DNA of 64,000 nucleotides from Kalmanozyma brasiliensis GHG001 (lineage: Eukaryota > Basidiomycota > Ustilaginomycetes > Ustilaginales), in assembly GCF_000497045.1 (NCBI RefSeq), contig NW_015961964.1, positions 1 through 64,000 on the forward strand. Reading direction: 5' to 3'. The notes under the pieces were generated by a model, which made no database searches, was not told the origin of the DNA, and worked only from the letters and a program-made list of their open reading frames with translations. Below, piece by piece: positions 9,941-19,952 of this stretch. Both the position numbers and the translations under genes were made by a program. Each line of letters begins with the position of its first letter. Positions within the stretch are counted from its first letter, which is position 1.

Positions 9941-12900
9941 ATGGCATTGCCAGAGGAGCATCTTGCAAACGCACAAGAGCAGGTCTCGCCTACACTCCTT
10001 CCCGCCTCGCACCTCTCCGCTGACCCTCAACACCAACTCCACGCTCCTTCCTCTGCGTCGCCGATTGCACGTACGACCCGACCTCACTCCCTAGACTACA
10101 CGCCATCACAGGACACAGCTCCCATCCCACAATCATCGTCGCACCCGGTCAGACACGTCGCAGCTGTCTCGGAGTCGTCTTCAACCGTGGCTGCTCCCGG
10201 TCCAAAGAGCAATCCCTCTCGCCAGGCGCCATCTTCTACCTCGCTCGAGCAGCCTCTCGACCCGAAGAGCTCGACTTCAGGGTCCGCGTCTCCCCCTCCC
10301 GCCTCCCAGCATACACCCTCCAGCCCCGCGGTAGGCGATCTGGATCCCCAGGCACCTGGCTCCACGCTCCGACTGCGAAAGACTGCAGCGACACACACTG
10401 GACCGGACGCTCTCGAGGACGGAGCAAATCCAGCTTCTGCCGACGAGAAGCATCATCAGCACAACATGTTCGGCAGCACACCTACCGCATCGTACCTGCC
10501 TCTCAACTCGCGGAGGCAGATCGGTCCCCAAACTTCATCCCATCTCGTCTCATGGCTCGCCAAACACAAGGGCTTCGTCGTATTCGTGCTCGTTTCCATC
10601 ATCGTCACCGTACAGGTCCTGCTTGTCGGTCCAGTTATTCTTGACCTCGAACCCGTCAAGAAGTTCAGAACAGAAGGCTTGCCAAACATCACACCGTCAA
10701 AGTGGTGGGGATCGAGCTCCGAATCGCCTGACTCGTGGTTCCCTTCCTCGAGCGGGGCCACCAACGAGGACGCTGCGCCAGTTCCTACCAAGCCGCTGGG
10801 TGGCGATTCTTTCCCTGCGCCATTGAGCCAAGTCGGCTTGACCGGCAAGCCCGAGTCCCAAGCCTCGCTCTACAAGGACACCAATCCGCATCGAGGAGAG
10901 CTTCCCACCTACCTCGAAAGCGTCCTCTCCCGCGATCCTGTTCACCAACCACCTCCATGGCCGCACAAAGCGCCTTCCATCTCACCCGAAATCTGGAGCA
11001 CGCGCCTGTGGAAGGAGCAGTCCAAGACCGAGGCGAGCCAAGCTGACCAGCCAGAGAAGCAGCCTCTGGAGCCAGAGTGGCGGCATTCGCCCTACAACGG
11101 CTGGAAGCCCCCGCTCGACGAACTCTCAGCTCAGCCAGCTGAGCCCATCGCCAAAGTGCAACATGCCTTCCAGGATCCCAGCCGGCATTCGGGAAGCCGT
11201 AACGATGCAGCGCGAGACGAGCTCATTGCGCGTCGCCAAAAAATGGTCCGCAATGCCTTCATCCATGCCTGGGAGGGATACAAGAAGCATGCTTGGGGAC
11301 ACGACGAACTTCGACCCGTCTCCAAAACCGCCGAGGATCCCTTCAACGGTTGGGGCGCTAGCATTGTCGATGCTCTCGACACTTTGCTCGTCATGAATCT
11401 GCCGAAAGAGTACGATCTGGCAAGACAGCATGTGCGCGACATCGATTTCCGTCTGGTGGGAGGATCTCGTAGCGCCTATGGGAATGCGGATGGGCGCATC
11501 CCGGTCTTCGAAACCGCCATTCGCTATCTCGGCGGCTTCCTGTCAGCGTACGACCTGAGCGGCGACGTGCTCATGCGCGACCGTGCCGAAGAGCTGGCTC
11601 AACTCATCCTTCCCGCCTTTGATACGCAGACGGGCGTGCCCAACGGCAGGATACGAATGATGGAGACGCCCGAACTCCCCAACACACGTCCACAATCCCA
11701 AGGCGGCGTCTTGCTCGCCGAAGCGGGCAGCTTGCTCCTCGAGTTCACCCGCTTGTGGCAGGTCACCGGCAACCGCACTTACTTTGACCGCGTACAGCGT
11801 ACCACCGATTGGCTCGATCACAACATGACTCAAGCAGGTCGCATCGAGACGCTGTTCCCCACCACCCTTTATCCGGAGCGCAACATAGCCTACGGCGCCA
11901 TCACATTCGGCGGCATGGCCGACTCGTACTACGAGTATCTCATCAAGGAGCACCAATTGCTCGGTGGCCGCTTGAAGCAGTACGGGCGCATGTACTCGCA
12001 AGCCATAGAAGGAGCCAAGAAGCTGCTCATCTCGCGAATCGATACGGTGCCAGGCGTAAGTCTAACGACGATCGGCGAGATCTCCGGCTCCAGGTACGTC
12101 GCCAAGCTCGAGCACCTTGCTTGCTTCAGCGGAGGCATGTTGGGACTGGGTTCGCGCGTCATGACGGAACGCGCCGACGATCTCGACATCGCAAAAGGGG
12201 TCACGGGCACCTGCTGGTGGGCGTACAACAGCTCGGCCACCGGCATTGGGCCCGAGAATCTCATCTTCTACACCAACGACGACGAGGAGCGCTTCGAGCT
12301 GATCAACCAGCCTGATGGGACAACGCGACGGGGCAAGCCGCGTGGTCATCCCATTGTCGGCGTGCGCAGTGCCATGACGAGCTATTTGAACCGACCCGAG
12401 ACTATCGAGTCGGTGCTGTACATGTGGCGAATCACAGGCGATCCGGTATGGCAGGAGCGTGGATGGCAGATGTTTGCCTCTTGGGTGACCCACTGCATGA
12501 CCGATGTCGGCTTCAGCGCCATCTACGACGTCACCCGCACGCCGGCATCTTGGTCGGACAGCATGGAGAGCTTCACCTTTGCTGAGACGTTCAAATACTA
12601 CTATTTGCTCTTCTCGCCGCCGGAGCTCCTCTCGCTCGACGAGTACGTGTTTACCACCGAGGCGCATCCACTGCTGGTGCCCAAGGAAGGCAAGTGGGCA
12701 CAAGCCGGACACGGAAGCAAGAAGTTCTGGGACCCAGAGGCGGGTGCAGACACGCACATTCCATCGCACGAGTCGGGCATCTATCCTGGCGGTGAGATGG
12801 GTCAAGTAGGCGGTCTGACCAACAACCAGAAGCAGATGCTCTGGGCGCAGTGGCAGAGCAAGAACTCGGCTCACAAGATCCGCGACCTGATCCAAGGGTT

Positions 12901-13303
12901 GGGCGGAGACACGCTCAAAAACAAGCTTCGTAGCTTGGTGGAGCGCGGAGACTCGCCATCGGCGTCCGATGTCAATGCGAGCGAAGGAGAGACCCAAAAG
13001 ACGCCTGCACAGGCACAGCTCGACACTCGTCAAGATCGGTTGATGGCGTCGGTCGCCGGCACTTCGATCTATGCAACTACAGATGGCACGCTGGAGGTGG
13101 AGTTTGCACAGGACTTGGACGCAGCTACGCAGCAAGAAGTCCTCCAACAGCTGGAAGCCAATTTTGAGACGCTGAATGCTGATTCTGCGGCATCGCTGCT
13201 GCGATCTGTCGACGCGATTCGGGCCGCGGAAGAGGAAGCGGAGAACTTGCTAGCGGAGCAAGCGGCGCATTTCGCCCGGTTGAGGTCGAAGGGAATTCGT
13301 TGA
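9941..13303 (+). CDS. GH47 class I alpha-1,2-mannosidase, type II membrane
   Basis: Predicted to trim alpha-1,2-linked mannose from N-glycans in the ER or Golgi, or to act in ER-associated degradation. The 1120-residue protein has a disordered cytosolic N-terminus of about 205 residues, one transmembrane anchor at about 211-232 (GFVVFVLVSIIVTVQVLLVG), a luminal Pro-rich stem, and a GH47 catalytic domain at about 440-912. Domain signatures include GWGASIVDALDTL, FETAIRYLGG, FGGMADSYYEYL, HLACFSGGMLGLG, RPETIESVLYMWR, FAETFKYYYLLF and the late TTEAHPL stretch with the calcium-binding Thr. About 208 Glu/Ala/Gln-rich residues follow the domain, which most GH47 enzymes lack. The frame is open 30 codons further upstream, but only from a TTG, so the ATG at 9941 is taken. 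Whether it is the ER-type Mns1 or a Golgi enzyme is unclear. Confidence 0.93.
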   Translation: MALPEEHLANAQEQVSPTLLPASHLSADPQHQLHAPSSASPIARTTRPHSLDYTPSQDTAPIPQSSSHPVRHVAAVSESSSTVAAPGPKSNPSRQAPSSTSLEQPLDPKSSTSGSASPPPASQHTPSSPAVGDLDPQAPGSTLRLRKTAATHTGPDALEDGANPASADEKHHQHNMFGSTPTASYLPLNSRRQIGPQTSSHLVSWLAKHKGFVVFVLVSIIVTVQVLLVGPVILDLEPVKKFRTEGLPNITPSKWWGSSSESPDSWFPSSSGATNEDAAPVPTKPLGGDSFPAPLSQVGLTGKPESQASLYKDTNPHRGELPTYLESVLSRDPVHQPPPWPHKAPSISPEIWSTRLWKEQSKTEASQADQPEKQPLEPEWRHSPYNGWKPPLDELSAQPAEPIAKVQHAFQDPSRHSGSRNDAARDELIARRQKMVRNAFIHAWEGYKKHAWGHDELRPVSKTAEDPFNGWGASIVDALDTLLVMNLPKEYDLARQHVRDIDFRLVGGSRSAYGNADGRIPVFETAIRYLGGFLSAYDLSGDVLMRDRAEELAQLILPAFDTQTGVPNGRIRMMETPELPNTRPQSQGGVLLAEAGSLLLEFTRLWQVTGNRTYFDRVQRTTDWLDHNMTQAGRIETLFPTTLYPERNIAYGAITFGGMADSYYEYLIKEHQLLGGRLKQYGRMYSQAIEGAKKLLISRIDTVPGVSLTTIGEISGSRYVAKLEHLACFSGGMLGLGSRVMTERADDLDIAKGVTGTCWWAYNSSATGIGPENLIFYTNDDEERFELINQPDGTTRRGKPRGHPIVGVRSAMTSYLNRPETIESVLYMWRITGDPVWQERGWQMFASWVTHCMTDVGFSAIYDVTRTPASWSDSMESFTFAETFKYYYLLFSPPELLSLDEYVFTTEAHPLLVPKEGKWAQAGHGSKKFWDPEAGADTHIPSHESGIYPGGEMGQVGGLTNNQKQMLWAQWQSKNSAHKIRDLIQGLGGDTLKNKLRSLVERGDSPSASDVNASEGETQKTPAQAQLDTRQDRLMASVAGTSIYATTDGTLEVEFAQDLDAATQQEVLQQLEANFETLNADSAASLLRSVDAIRAAEEEAENLLAEQAAHFARLRSKGIR

Positions 13304-13751
13304 ATAGATTCTCACCAACTTTGTAAACGCATCGCATTACAAGAGGATGCGTCAAGGTCGTTGTCAGCCGTCTGTGATGGTGACCAGAGTGTATGAGGGT
13401 GATGTGTGGGAGTCCGAGCTGGCTGGCCAACCGGCTCGTTTGGCATGCACGGTCCACGGCGCTGAGAATTTGAGCGTGTCTTGGAGTTCCGCCAAGTACC
13501 TGCAGACCCTGAACCTTCTTCCTTGAATCCATCACGCTGGGTCACCCTCCTCACCCGCATCGACCATCACTCGCAACCCTATCCCGAGCATCGTGCGCAT
13601 CTGCGTGACTCAGACAAGCGTCCTTCCACCAACGACTCGACCCTGCGCTTCCGCCGTCATGTCACGGTAGAACAGGCATCAGCTTCCTCTCCCCACCACG
13701 TCCGTCACGGAAGGACCTGCACCCGTCAAGACCTCGTTCGCTGCCAGCCTC
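13304..13751. other. Intergenic region, promoter of trs85-like gene
   Basis: About 450 bp between two same-strand genes, carrying the mannosidase 3' UTR and the promoter of the downstream TRAPP subunit gene. No coding frame or RNA gene is supported. Confidence 0.5.
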
Positions 13752-16700
13752 ATGAGCGACCTACGCATTCACGCGGCACTCTCGCCGCGGGTCGCTGTTC
13801 TTTCCAGTCCCGACGTCGACCGCGTTGTGCAGGTCAACGGCATCCCAGATCTTCCCACGTTGCTACGGCCTTTCGAGTCTTCCGTCGAGCGCCTTTCGGT
13901 ACGCACCTCGCAGCTGGAGACTCGCATCTGCGATCGCTTCCCGCTTCGCTTCGATCCCTACTCGCTCTTCAATCCCGATGTAGCTCGTACTATCGGCTCA
14001 TCAAGCTCGCAAGCCGCACCGAGACCATCAGCGGCTGGTCAATCGCACGAAGAGCTGCTGGATCGTGTCAACCATCTGATCGCGAGCAACATCAAAAAGT
14101 GGGATGCCCAAGTACCAAGGCTCGGGTCGAACGCAGGACAGGTAGCGGAAGCGCCTCAACAGCAGGACGAAGACGGAGATGACAAGCCGAAGCGTGGTCA
14201 AGCCTTGGACGAGACTTTGGTCAAGCTTCAACAAGGTTCGCTCGAAGAGACCGCACCATGGTTTGCCGCCGTCCAGGAACTTGTCTTCGCTCAAAGAACG
14301 ATAGCAAAGCACGAGACTTTCGGTCATCCAATAGCCGTCCTTCTCGCTGTCTCGTCTGCTTCTCCCGATCCGATGAACGATTTCGCCAAGCTGTACGAGG
14401 CTGCCACCCAATCTTCGCCCTTTCCAGCTCATCCGTACATCAATGCAGACACGCTCAAATATTACGTGCTCATTCACGATGTTCGCACCTCAGGATCGGA
14501 TCTCGCCGCCTCAAAGGAGATCTTGGAGCAAATCAAAAAGACGTACGGCCTTCATTGCTGTCTTCTGCCCATCAACAGCGCCTCGGACGATCGAACTGCA
14601 CCGCTCGCTGAGCTGGCTGCGCTATGGTCGCCCTATATACCCTCGATGCCAATGTCACCTGGACCCAGGAGCCTAAACTCTGACTCGATACCCTCTGATC
14701 TGGCCATGATGCTGGACGAGGAGGATGTCAAGCGCATCAAGGGCTTCATTCGCGAGCTCACAGCTCAGTCGATCGTCCCTTTCATGGAGAGATACGTTCA
14801 ACACACAGGCGAGCACCTTGCCAACTCTCGCAAAGGTCTCACCAACAGGCTATTTGGCGCCTCTCGAAAGCTTTTCGGCGGCGTTGCAAGTATCAGTGGG
14901 TCCAGCGCCGACAAGAGTGGATCATCAGCCGCCGGAGGCCTTTCAACAGCAGGCGGCTACGATCAGCAGCACGAATTCTATCCGCACACATCCATCGAGG
15001 CTCAGACACGCCGACTTGCCGACTTTGCCTTCACAATACGAGACTACAAGCTGGCGGCTTCCATGTACGATCTCGGACGCAAAGATTTTGCCAACGACAA
15101 GGCGAATCGGCATGCCGCAGGGGCGACAGAGATGTTCGGATTGTCGCACTTGATGATCATGTTCACCTCACGGTCTGCACCCATCGATGTCGACAGCTAC
15201 TTGGCGCAGGCTTGTTACGAATACGGTCTGCGATCGACCGCTCGCGCTAACGAGCCGCTCACCGAAGAAAACCACGCCTTGCGGGCTACGCTGCTCTACT
15301 ACGAGGCATACCGCATGCTGGGATACTTGCGACCCGCACCGGCCGGCCTGCTGCGCATGTCGCAAAGATCGGACGAGGTGCTGGCTCCTCTTCTGCTGGA
15401 ACAAGCTGCGCTGGCTTGTCTCCAGCTAAGACCTGAACCATCGCTGCGCAAATTTGGGCTGTTCAACATCACCGCTGCTCACAAGTATCAAGCGTGCGGG
15501 CAAAAGGTGCTCTCGCTGAGGTGTTACGCCCAGGCTGCGGTCATCTACCGCCAAAAGGGCTGGTCTTTGATTGAGAACCATCTCGAACACGAGCTTGGCA
15601 TGCAAGCCTACAACGACGGCGACTCGGATGTTGCAGTAGCGCATCTCATCAAGCTGATACGACCAAGTGTCAATTCGAGCGCCGAACACGAACGCTTCCT
15701 CCAAGACGTCCAGACGGCGTACAAGTACTCCGGTCAAGCAGAGCAGGGTGCTGGGATTGCGGGATCGAAGACTCTTGCTCTTCCCTTTCCCATCTTTGAC
15801 ACTGCAAGCGCTGCCTTGCGCTTTGTGCCAGAATCAAGCGCTTCCGCAACTTCAGCCATCGATGATGCCGTTTGGGACAAGCTGGAACGCGACCTAGTGG
15901 ATCATGGTCTCGGCGAACGCACGCTTCCGGACGGCTCAAAGCAACGACGCAAGAGACCTACGAGCCAGACGTCTACGCAGGCCAGGCAGGTGCCCATCGA
16001 TCAGGTGTTTTGGCTCGATGTTGCTGTGCGGAATCCGTTAGCCATTGATCTCGCCATGGACGATATCCGTCCGGGCCTGCAGATCGACGGCCCTAGGTCT
16101 AACGACGCAGCTGGCGTCTCACTCAGCGACGATCAAGTTGAAGTTAACGACGCTGGCAAGATCGTGCTCGGTCCGTTCGAGCATCGTCGAGTCAGGGTAG
16201 CGCTTCGCGTCAGAGAGGAGTTCAAGAGTCTGCGTATCGCCAGTGTGGCTTTCAGATTGGCTGAAACGATCCATCTGGTTCAGCACCTGGACAAGAAAGG
16301 GCCGCGCCTGAACAGCACGAAGGAGCACAAGACCTCGACCGTCTACGGCCCTGACCTCAGCTTGGCTGTCTCTGTTCATGGTCCTCGACCAACGCTCACC
16401 GCACAGATCCTCGATGTCCCGCAGCAAATGTACGTGGGCGAGCAGGTGCGGCTCAAGGTGCTGCTCAAGAACGAGGGCAGCACACGGATTGAGGATCTGC
16501 GTGCGTTGTGCGATCAGCCAGAGTCGGCGACATTTCAGGCGGAAGGATCGTCCTCCGTCACGGACAGCGAGGCTTACACGACGTCGAACCACCTTGGCAC
16601 GACCTCTCCTCAACTTGTGACAAGTGCCCCGCTCGAAGCAGGGCAAGAGCTGGAGATCGGAGTGATCGTGCGGCCATCTCAGTTGGGGAGCGTGAAGCTG

Positions 16701-17855
16701 GCTTGGCTGCTTCCCTTCTCGTCCGAGGACGGCGAGACGTACCTGTCTCGACTGGCTTTCGCCACGGAAGTTTCGCCTGCCGTACAGCTCAGTGTCATTA
16801 CGAGGCCTCATCGCGGTACGGCGTGCTTGCATGAAGCCGTGATCGAAGCGAGGAACTTGTTGACGCACGACGAAGTGGGAATCGATTCAATCTCGATGCT
16901 CGGGCCGCACTGGAAGCTCGCCGGCAGTCTAACGGAGAGAGCACCAGCTATCGTGATTGCGCCCCTGCAGATCTGGCGGGGTCGGCTGCAGATCGAGGCG
17001 GTACAAAGTCAAGGCGAGGACGACAATAGAGAGCAATTCACGGCGACGAAACTGCAGGATCTGCTGCTGAGCAGAGACACTCGTCGACCTCTGCCATCCG
17101 GTGTCAAGGTGCGCGTGTCGCAGCAGTCGTATGGCTCCCGCACCGACAGCAAGGGTACTCCCACATGGTCACCCTCGCTCCACGCAGAAGCACGCAAAGT
17201 GTGGCGCATTCGATCGCTGGCGTCCACCTTCCCTACCATGACGGCACGCGACCGGCTGGGCGCGTTCACCTCGTGGGAACCTCGAGACCTGGATGTGGTG
17301 CTACACTTCAGTGTCAACGCGGCAGTTTCCTCATCGAGACGCGTCGGTCAAGCGCAAGTATTCGGCCTTCAACCTGGCCCACTTCGTAGTCAAATCCGCG
17401 CCATCACGCATCCACGCCTCGACGACACGCCAAGCAAAGGTGGACAGGTGCGAAGCCTGTACGCCGAGACGATCAAGGAGAAAGCGAGTTTGCTGCAAAA
17501 CATCCTTTCGAGCCGCATCAACGCGGAGCAGTGTCCTGCGGTGGTGCACGTCGACAGCGTGCCGTCATCTGATGGAGAGAGCACGAGGAGGTACACTTTC
17601 GTGGTGCGCAACTTTTCAGATCGCTACGAGGTCAGTGTCGAGATTCAGCTGCTGGATGAGGCGGCTGGCGACGGCTGGGTGGGAAGGAAGACGTTGCGGT
17701 GCACGCTGCGTCCAGGGGCCGTGGCAGAGCTGGGAGCAAAGCGGAAAGGAGAGGCCAAGGGAGGTGCGCCACGCTTCGTCGTCGTCACCGAAGCGTTCCT
17801 CACGGATGGTGAGCAGACGAAGGAGTTGATTGCGCGCTACGCAGAGCAGTACTGA
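13752..17855 (+). CDS. trs85: TRAPP complex subunit Trs85/TRAPPC8
   Basis: 1367-residue subunit of the TRAPP tethering complex, the Rab exchange factor for Ypt1 in ER-Golgi traffic and autophagy (TRAPPIII). Family signatures are clear: the N-terminal SPRVAVLSSPD stretch, the region around residue 320 with DVKRIKGFIRELTAQSIVPF followed by NSRKGLTNRLFGASRKLF, and then the TPR-like segments HKYQACGQKVLSLRCYAQA and YRQKGWSLIENHLEHELG. The C-terminal half is beta-sandwich-like, as expected for TRAPPC8 (for example QQMYVGEQVRLKVLLKNEG). The protein is within the family's size range, far longer than the 698-residue S. cerevisiae Trs85, and has no intron. The downstream gap contains no partner gene. 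Confidence 0.9.
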   Translation: MSDLRIHAALSPRVAVLSSPDVDRVVQVNGIPDLPTLLRPFESSVERLSVRTSQLETRICDRFPLRFDPYSLFNPDVARTIGSSSSQAAPRPSAAGQSHEELLDRVNHLIASNIKKWDAQVPRLGSNAGQVAEAPQQQDEDGDDKPKRGQALDETLVKLQQGSLEETAPWFAAVQELVFAQRTIAKHETFGHPIAVLLAVSSASPDPMNDFAKLYEAATQSSPFPAHPYINADTLKYYVLIHDVRTSGSDLAASKEILEQIKKTYGLHCCLLPINSASDDRTAPLAELAALWSPYIPSMPMSPGPRSLNSDSIPSDLAMMLDEEDVKRIKGFIRELTAQSIVPFMERYVQHTGEHLANSRKGLTNRLFGASRKLFGGVASISGSSADKSGSSAAGGLSTAGGYDQQHEFYPHTSIEAQTRRLADFAFTIRDYKLAASMYDLGRKDFANDKANRHAAGATEMFGLSHLMIMFTSRSAPIDVDSYLAQACYEYGLRSTARANEPLTEENHALRATLLYYEAYRMLGYLRPAPAGLLRMSQRSDEVLAPLLLEQAALACLQLRPEPSLRKFGLFNITAAHKYQACGQKVLSLRCYAQAAVIYRQKGWSLIENHLEHELGMQAYNDGDSDVAVAHLIKLIRPSVNSSAEHERFLQDVQTAYKYSGQAEQGAGIAGSKTLALPFPIFDTASAALRFVPESSASATSAIDDAVWDKLERDLVDHGLGERTLPDGSKQRRKRPTSQTSTQARQVPIDQVFWLDVAVRNPLAIDLAMDDIRPGLQIDGPRSNDAAGVSLSDDQVEVNDAGKIVLGPFEHRRVRVALRVREEFKSLRIASVAFRLAETIHLVQHLDKKGPRLNSTKEHKTSTVYGPDLSLAVSVHGPRPTLTAQILDVPQQMYVGEQVRLKVLLKNEGSTRIEDLRALCDQPESATFQAEGSSSVTDSEAYTTSNHLGTTSPQLVTSAPLEAGQELEIGVIVRPSQLGSVKLAWLLPFSSEDGETYLSRLAFATEVSPAVQLSVITRPHRGTACLHEAVIEARNLLTHDEVGIDSISMLGPHWKLAGSLTERAPAIVIAPLQIWRGRLQIEAVQSQGEDDNREQFTATKLQDLLLSRDTRRPLPSGVKVRVSQQSYGSRTDSKGTPTWSPSLHAEARKVWRIRSLASTFPTMTARDRLGAFTSWEPRDLDVVLHFSVNAAVSSSRRVGQAQVFGLQPGPLRSQIRAITHPRLDDTPSKGGQVRSLYAETIKEKASLLQNILSSRINAEQCPAVVHVDSVPSSDGESTRRYTFVVRNFSDRYEVSVEIQLLDEAAGDGWVGRKTLRCTLRPGAVAELGAKRKGEAKGGAPRFVVVTEAFLTDGEQTKELIARYAEQY

Positions 17856-19952
17856 TGGACGCTGCTCACCAATACACACGCTGCAATTACATATCCCAAT
17901 AAGGGACGTATTGTCGCGATCATCCTGACTGTGTCCCGTGGGAGCTCCCTCTGTTCCCCAGCATGACGATGCTCGCCATGGACAATCGAGCCAAGACAAC
18001 ACAATAGGCACAAGCGGGGTCAGAACAAAAGGACGACCAACTTTCGAGCTCCGGAAAACTCTGGGGTCGGCTGCAACTCGAGCACCAACAAAATTCGCGA
18101 TGAGAGCAAGAACCCTTGACGGCCCGCTGCACGAAACGCGAGCACGCGGGCAGGAAATCAATTCGGTCTGAGTTCGGTTACGGTGTGCGGGCCAGGTACC
18201 CAGCAAGAGGGACGTTTCGAATCTGATGTTGGTCGTATCTTTGCCATGCTGGGTCGTCGAGCTCTGCACTGGGCTTGAGAGAGACGATGGAGCAGCGTGG
18301 GTGTGAGATGAGCCTGACGGTTGGACGCTTCTGGTTGGCTGCCCCGATTGCCTGATTGCCGCACCTTCGACTTGCAGATGCGTGCATCAGACCACCTCGC
18401 TCTGCTCTTGGTGCTCTCTGTCATGTACGTCTCGCGGTCGAGCGCACTTGTGCAGCGCGGGCGAACCACGGAAAATCGCTTCCGTCTCTCCTCTCGTCTT
18501 GACCATTTGTTTGCTCGCCCGCTGCCACGCCGATCAGTGGGGTTCAATCTTCTCTGAAAAGTCGTCTCTGGAGCTTGATCGCATGCCGTGAATAAACCAA
18601 TCCACCGCTCATTGTTCAATGCTCGTCTGACCTGCTCGCAGTAGAATCGTACAGACAACCGCGGACCGGTGTCTATGAGTTGGCTGCGGTTGTGGAAGAA
18701 AAATTGTCTCACAATCAATTTTTTTGTTGACTCGAACCTTTTGGCTGGCGAGAGGCCCAGGGTCCCGCGGCAATTTGCTGCTCCTTTTCCGCCTCTCCGC
18801 CTCTCGCCTAAGTGCCTCTCTCTCTCTCGAGACTGGGAAGCGAGGGGCCTCACGGCTACACACACGCTGCGCCCTCTCTGCTTGGCCTGCTGCTGCTGCA
18901 GGTGAGAAAAACTCGGCTTGAACCCTTTCTTTTGGCGGACGATTCTTCCTTGCAGCTTGGACCAAGGCCAAGGCCCAGGCGACTCAGCTGTCCTGACCGT
19001 CAAATTTACCTCCAAACGAGTTCGGCCCTGCATGGACGGTCACTTGATCGAGCCTCGACTTTGCTCTTTCTTGGTGTGGTATTCCGCAGTGTAAGGCTCC
19101 TCACGATCACCATCACTCTCAGACACCCCGCCCTGATCGACACCAACGCGGCCCTCGAAGCCTCTGTAGATACACCCTCGTCGACCTTGCTTGGTGATCC
19201 GCAGCGTGTTCGGTCACGCTTGCGACAGCAGACTTGACCTGCGCTTACTTCTTCGACTTCGGCCTTTTGCCTACATCGACGCTACCAGAGCTAGAGGCAG
19301 TCACACAGACCGGCACTTCCAACAAAGACGCCGTGTGCTCTCACGGTCTCTCCTTACTGCTCGACTCCCGGTCAACGAGCTTAACCCTATCCCACCAGCA
19401 ATTACCACGCCGACGGCTCATCCGCTTCATTTCGGCAGGGCATTCACCGCTTCATTCGGGTCGCTTGTTCTCACGCTTTCCACACACGCTCTACCTCGAT
19501 CAGCTTGATTTCGCATCTGCCGACTCCGGCGAGAGCTAGTTGTCACTGCGACGGCTCGTCTGCACCCATCGTCACTCGTATCACTCACCAGGGCGCATCC
19601 AACCCGGCACTGCCGATCAAGGACACTTCGTCTCTCTGTCATCACAGAGGGCAGATCGGTTCGCTGCTGCTCTGCCAGGCAGTCAGTGACCGCTCTTCAG
19701 CCATCATCGCTGGCTCCCGCCAACATTCTCTCAGGGAAGCACAGCAGGGACTGCTCAGTAAAATCGACGGCAGAGAGCTGCCTCGGCATCTCCTCGCATT
19801 CATCTAGCGCCCCTCACACCAGTCTGACCTTCGGACCCCGCTGATCATTCCCTTCAGCAACAGCAGCAAGCAGAATCGTCTCTGATCACCCGTTATAGCC
19901 AACCCAGTCTGTTTGACGGTGTTCACGCCCTAGTCGCAACTCGGCAACAACA
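17856..19952. other. 2.1-kb intergenic region upstream of GATA gene
   Basis: Contains the trs85-like 3' UTR and the long promoter and leader of the GATA factor. Antisense frames (for example 18158-19033) are Arg/Ser-rich without any domain. The stretch from about 18770 to 18910 is pyrimidine-rich. No tRNA or other RNA gene was recognised. Confidence 0.5.

Noticed and set aside
12062..13147. 361-codon minus-strand frame
   Set aside because: Antisense shadow of the GH47 catalytic domain.
18158..19033. 291-codon minus-strand frame upstream of the GATA gene
   Set aside because: Arg/Ser/Gln-rich, spans pyrimidine-rich leader sequence and lacks any motif.
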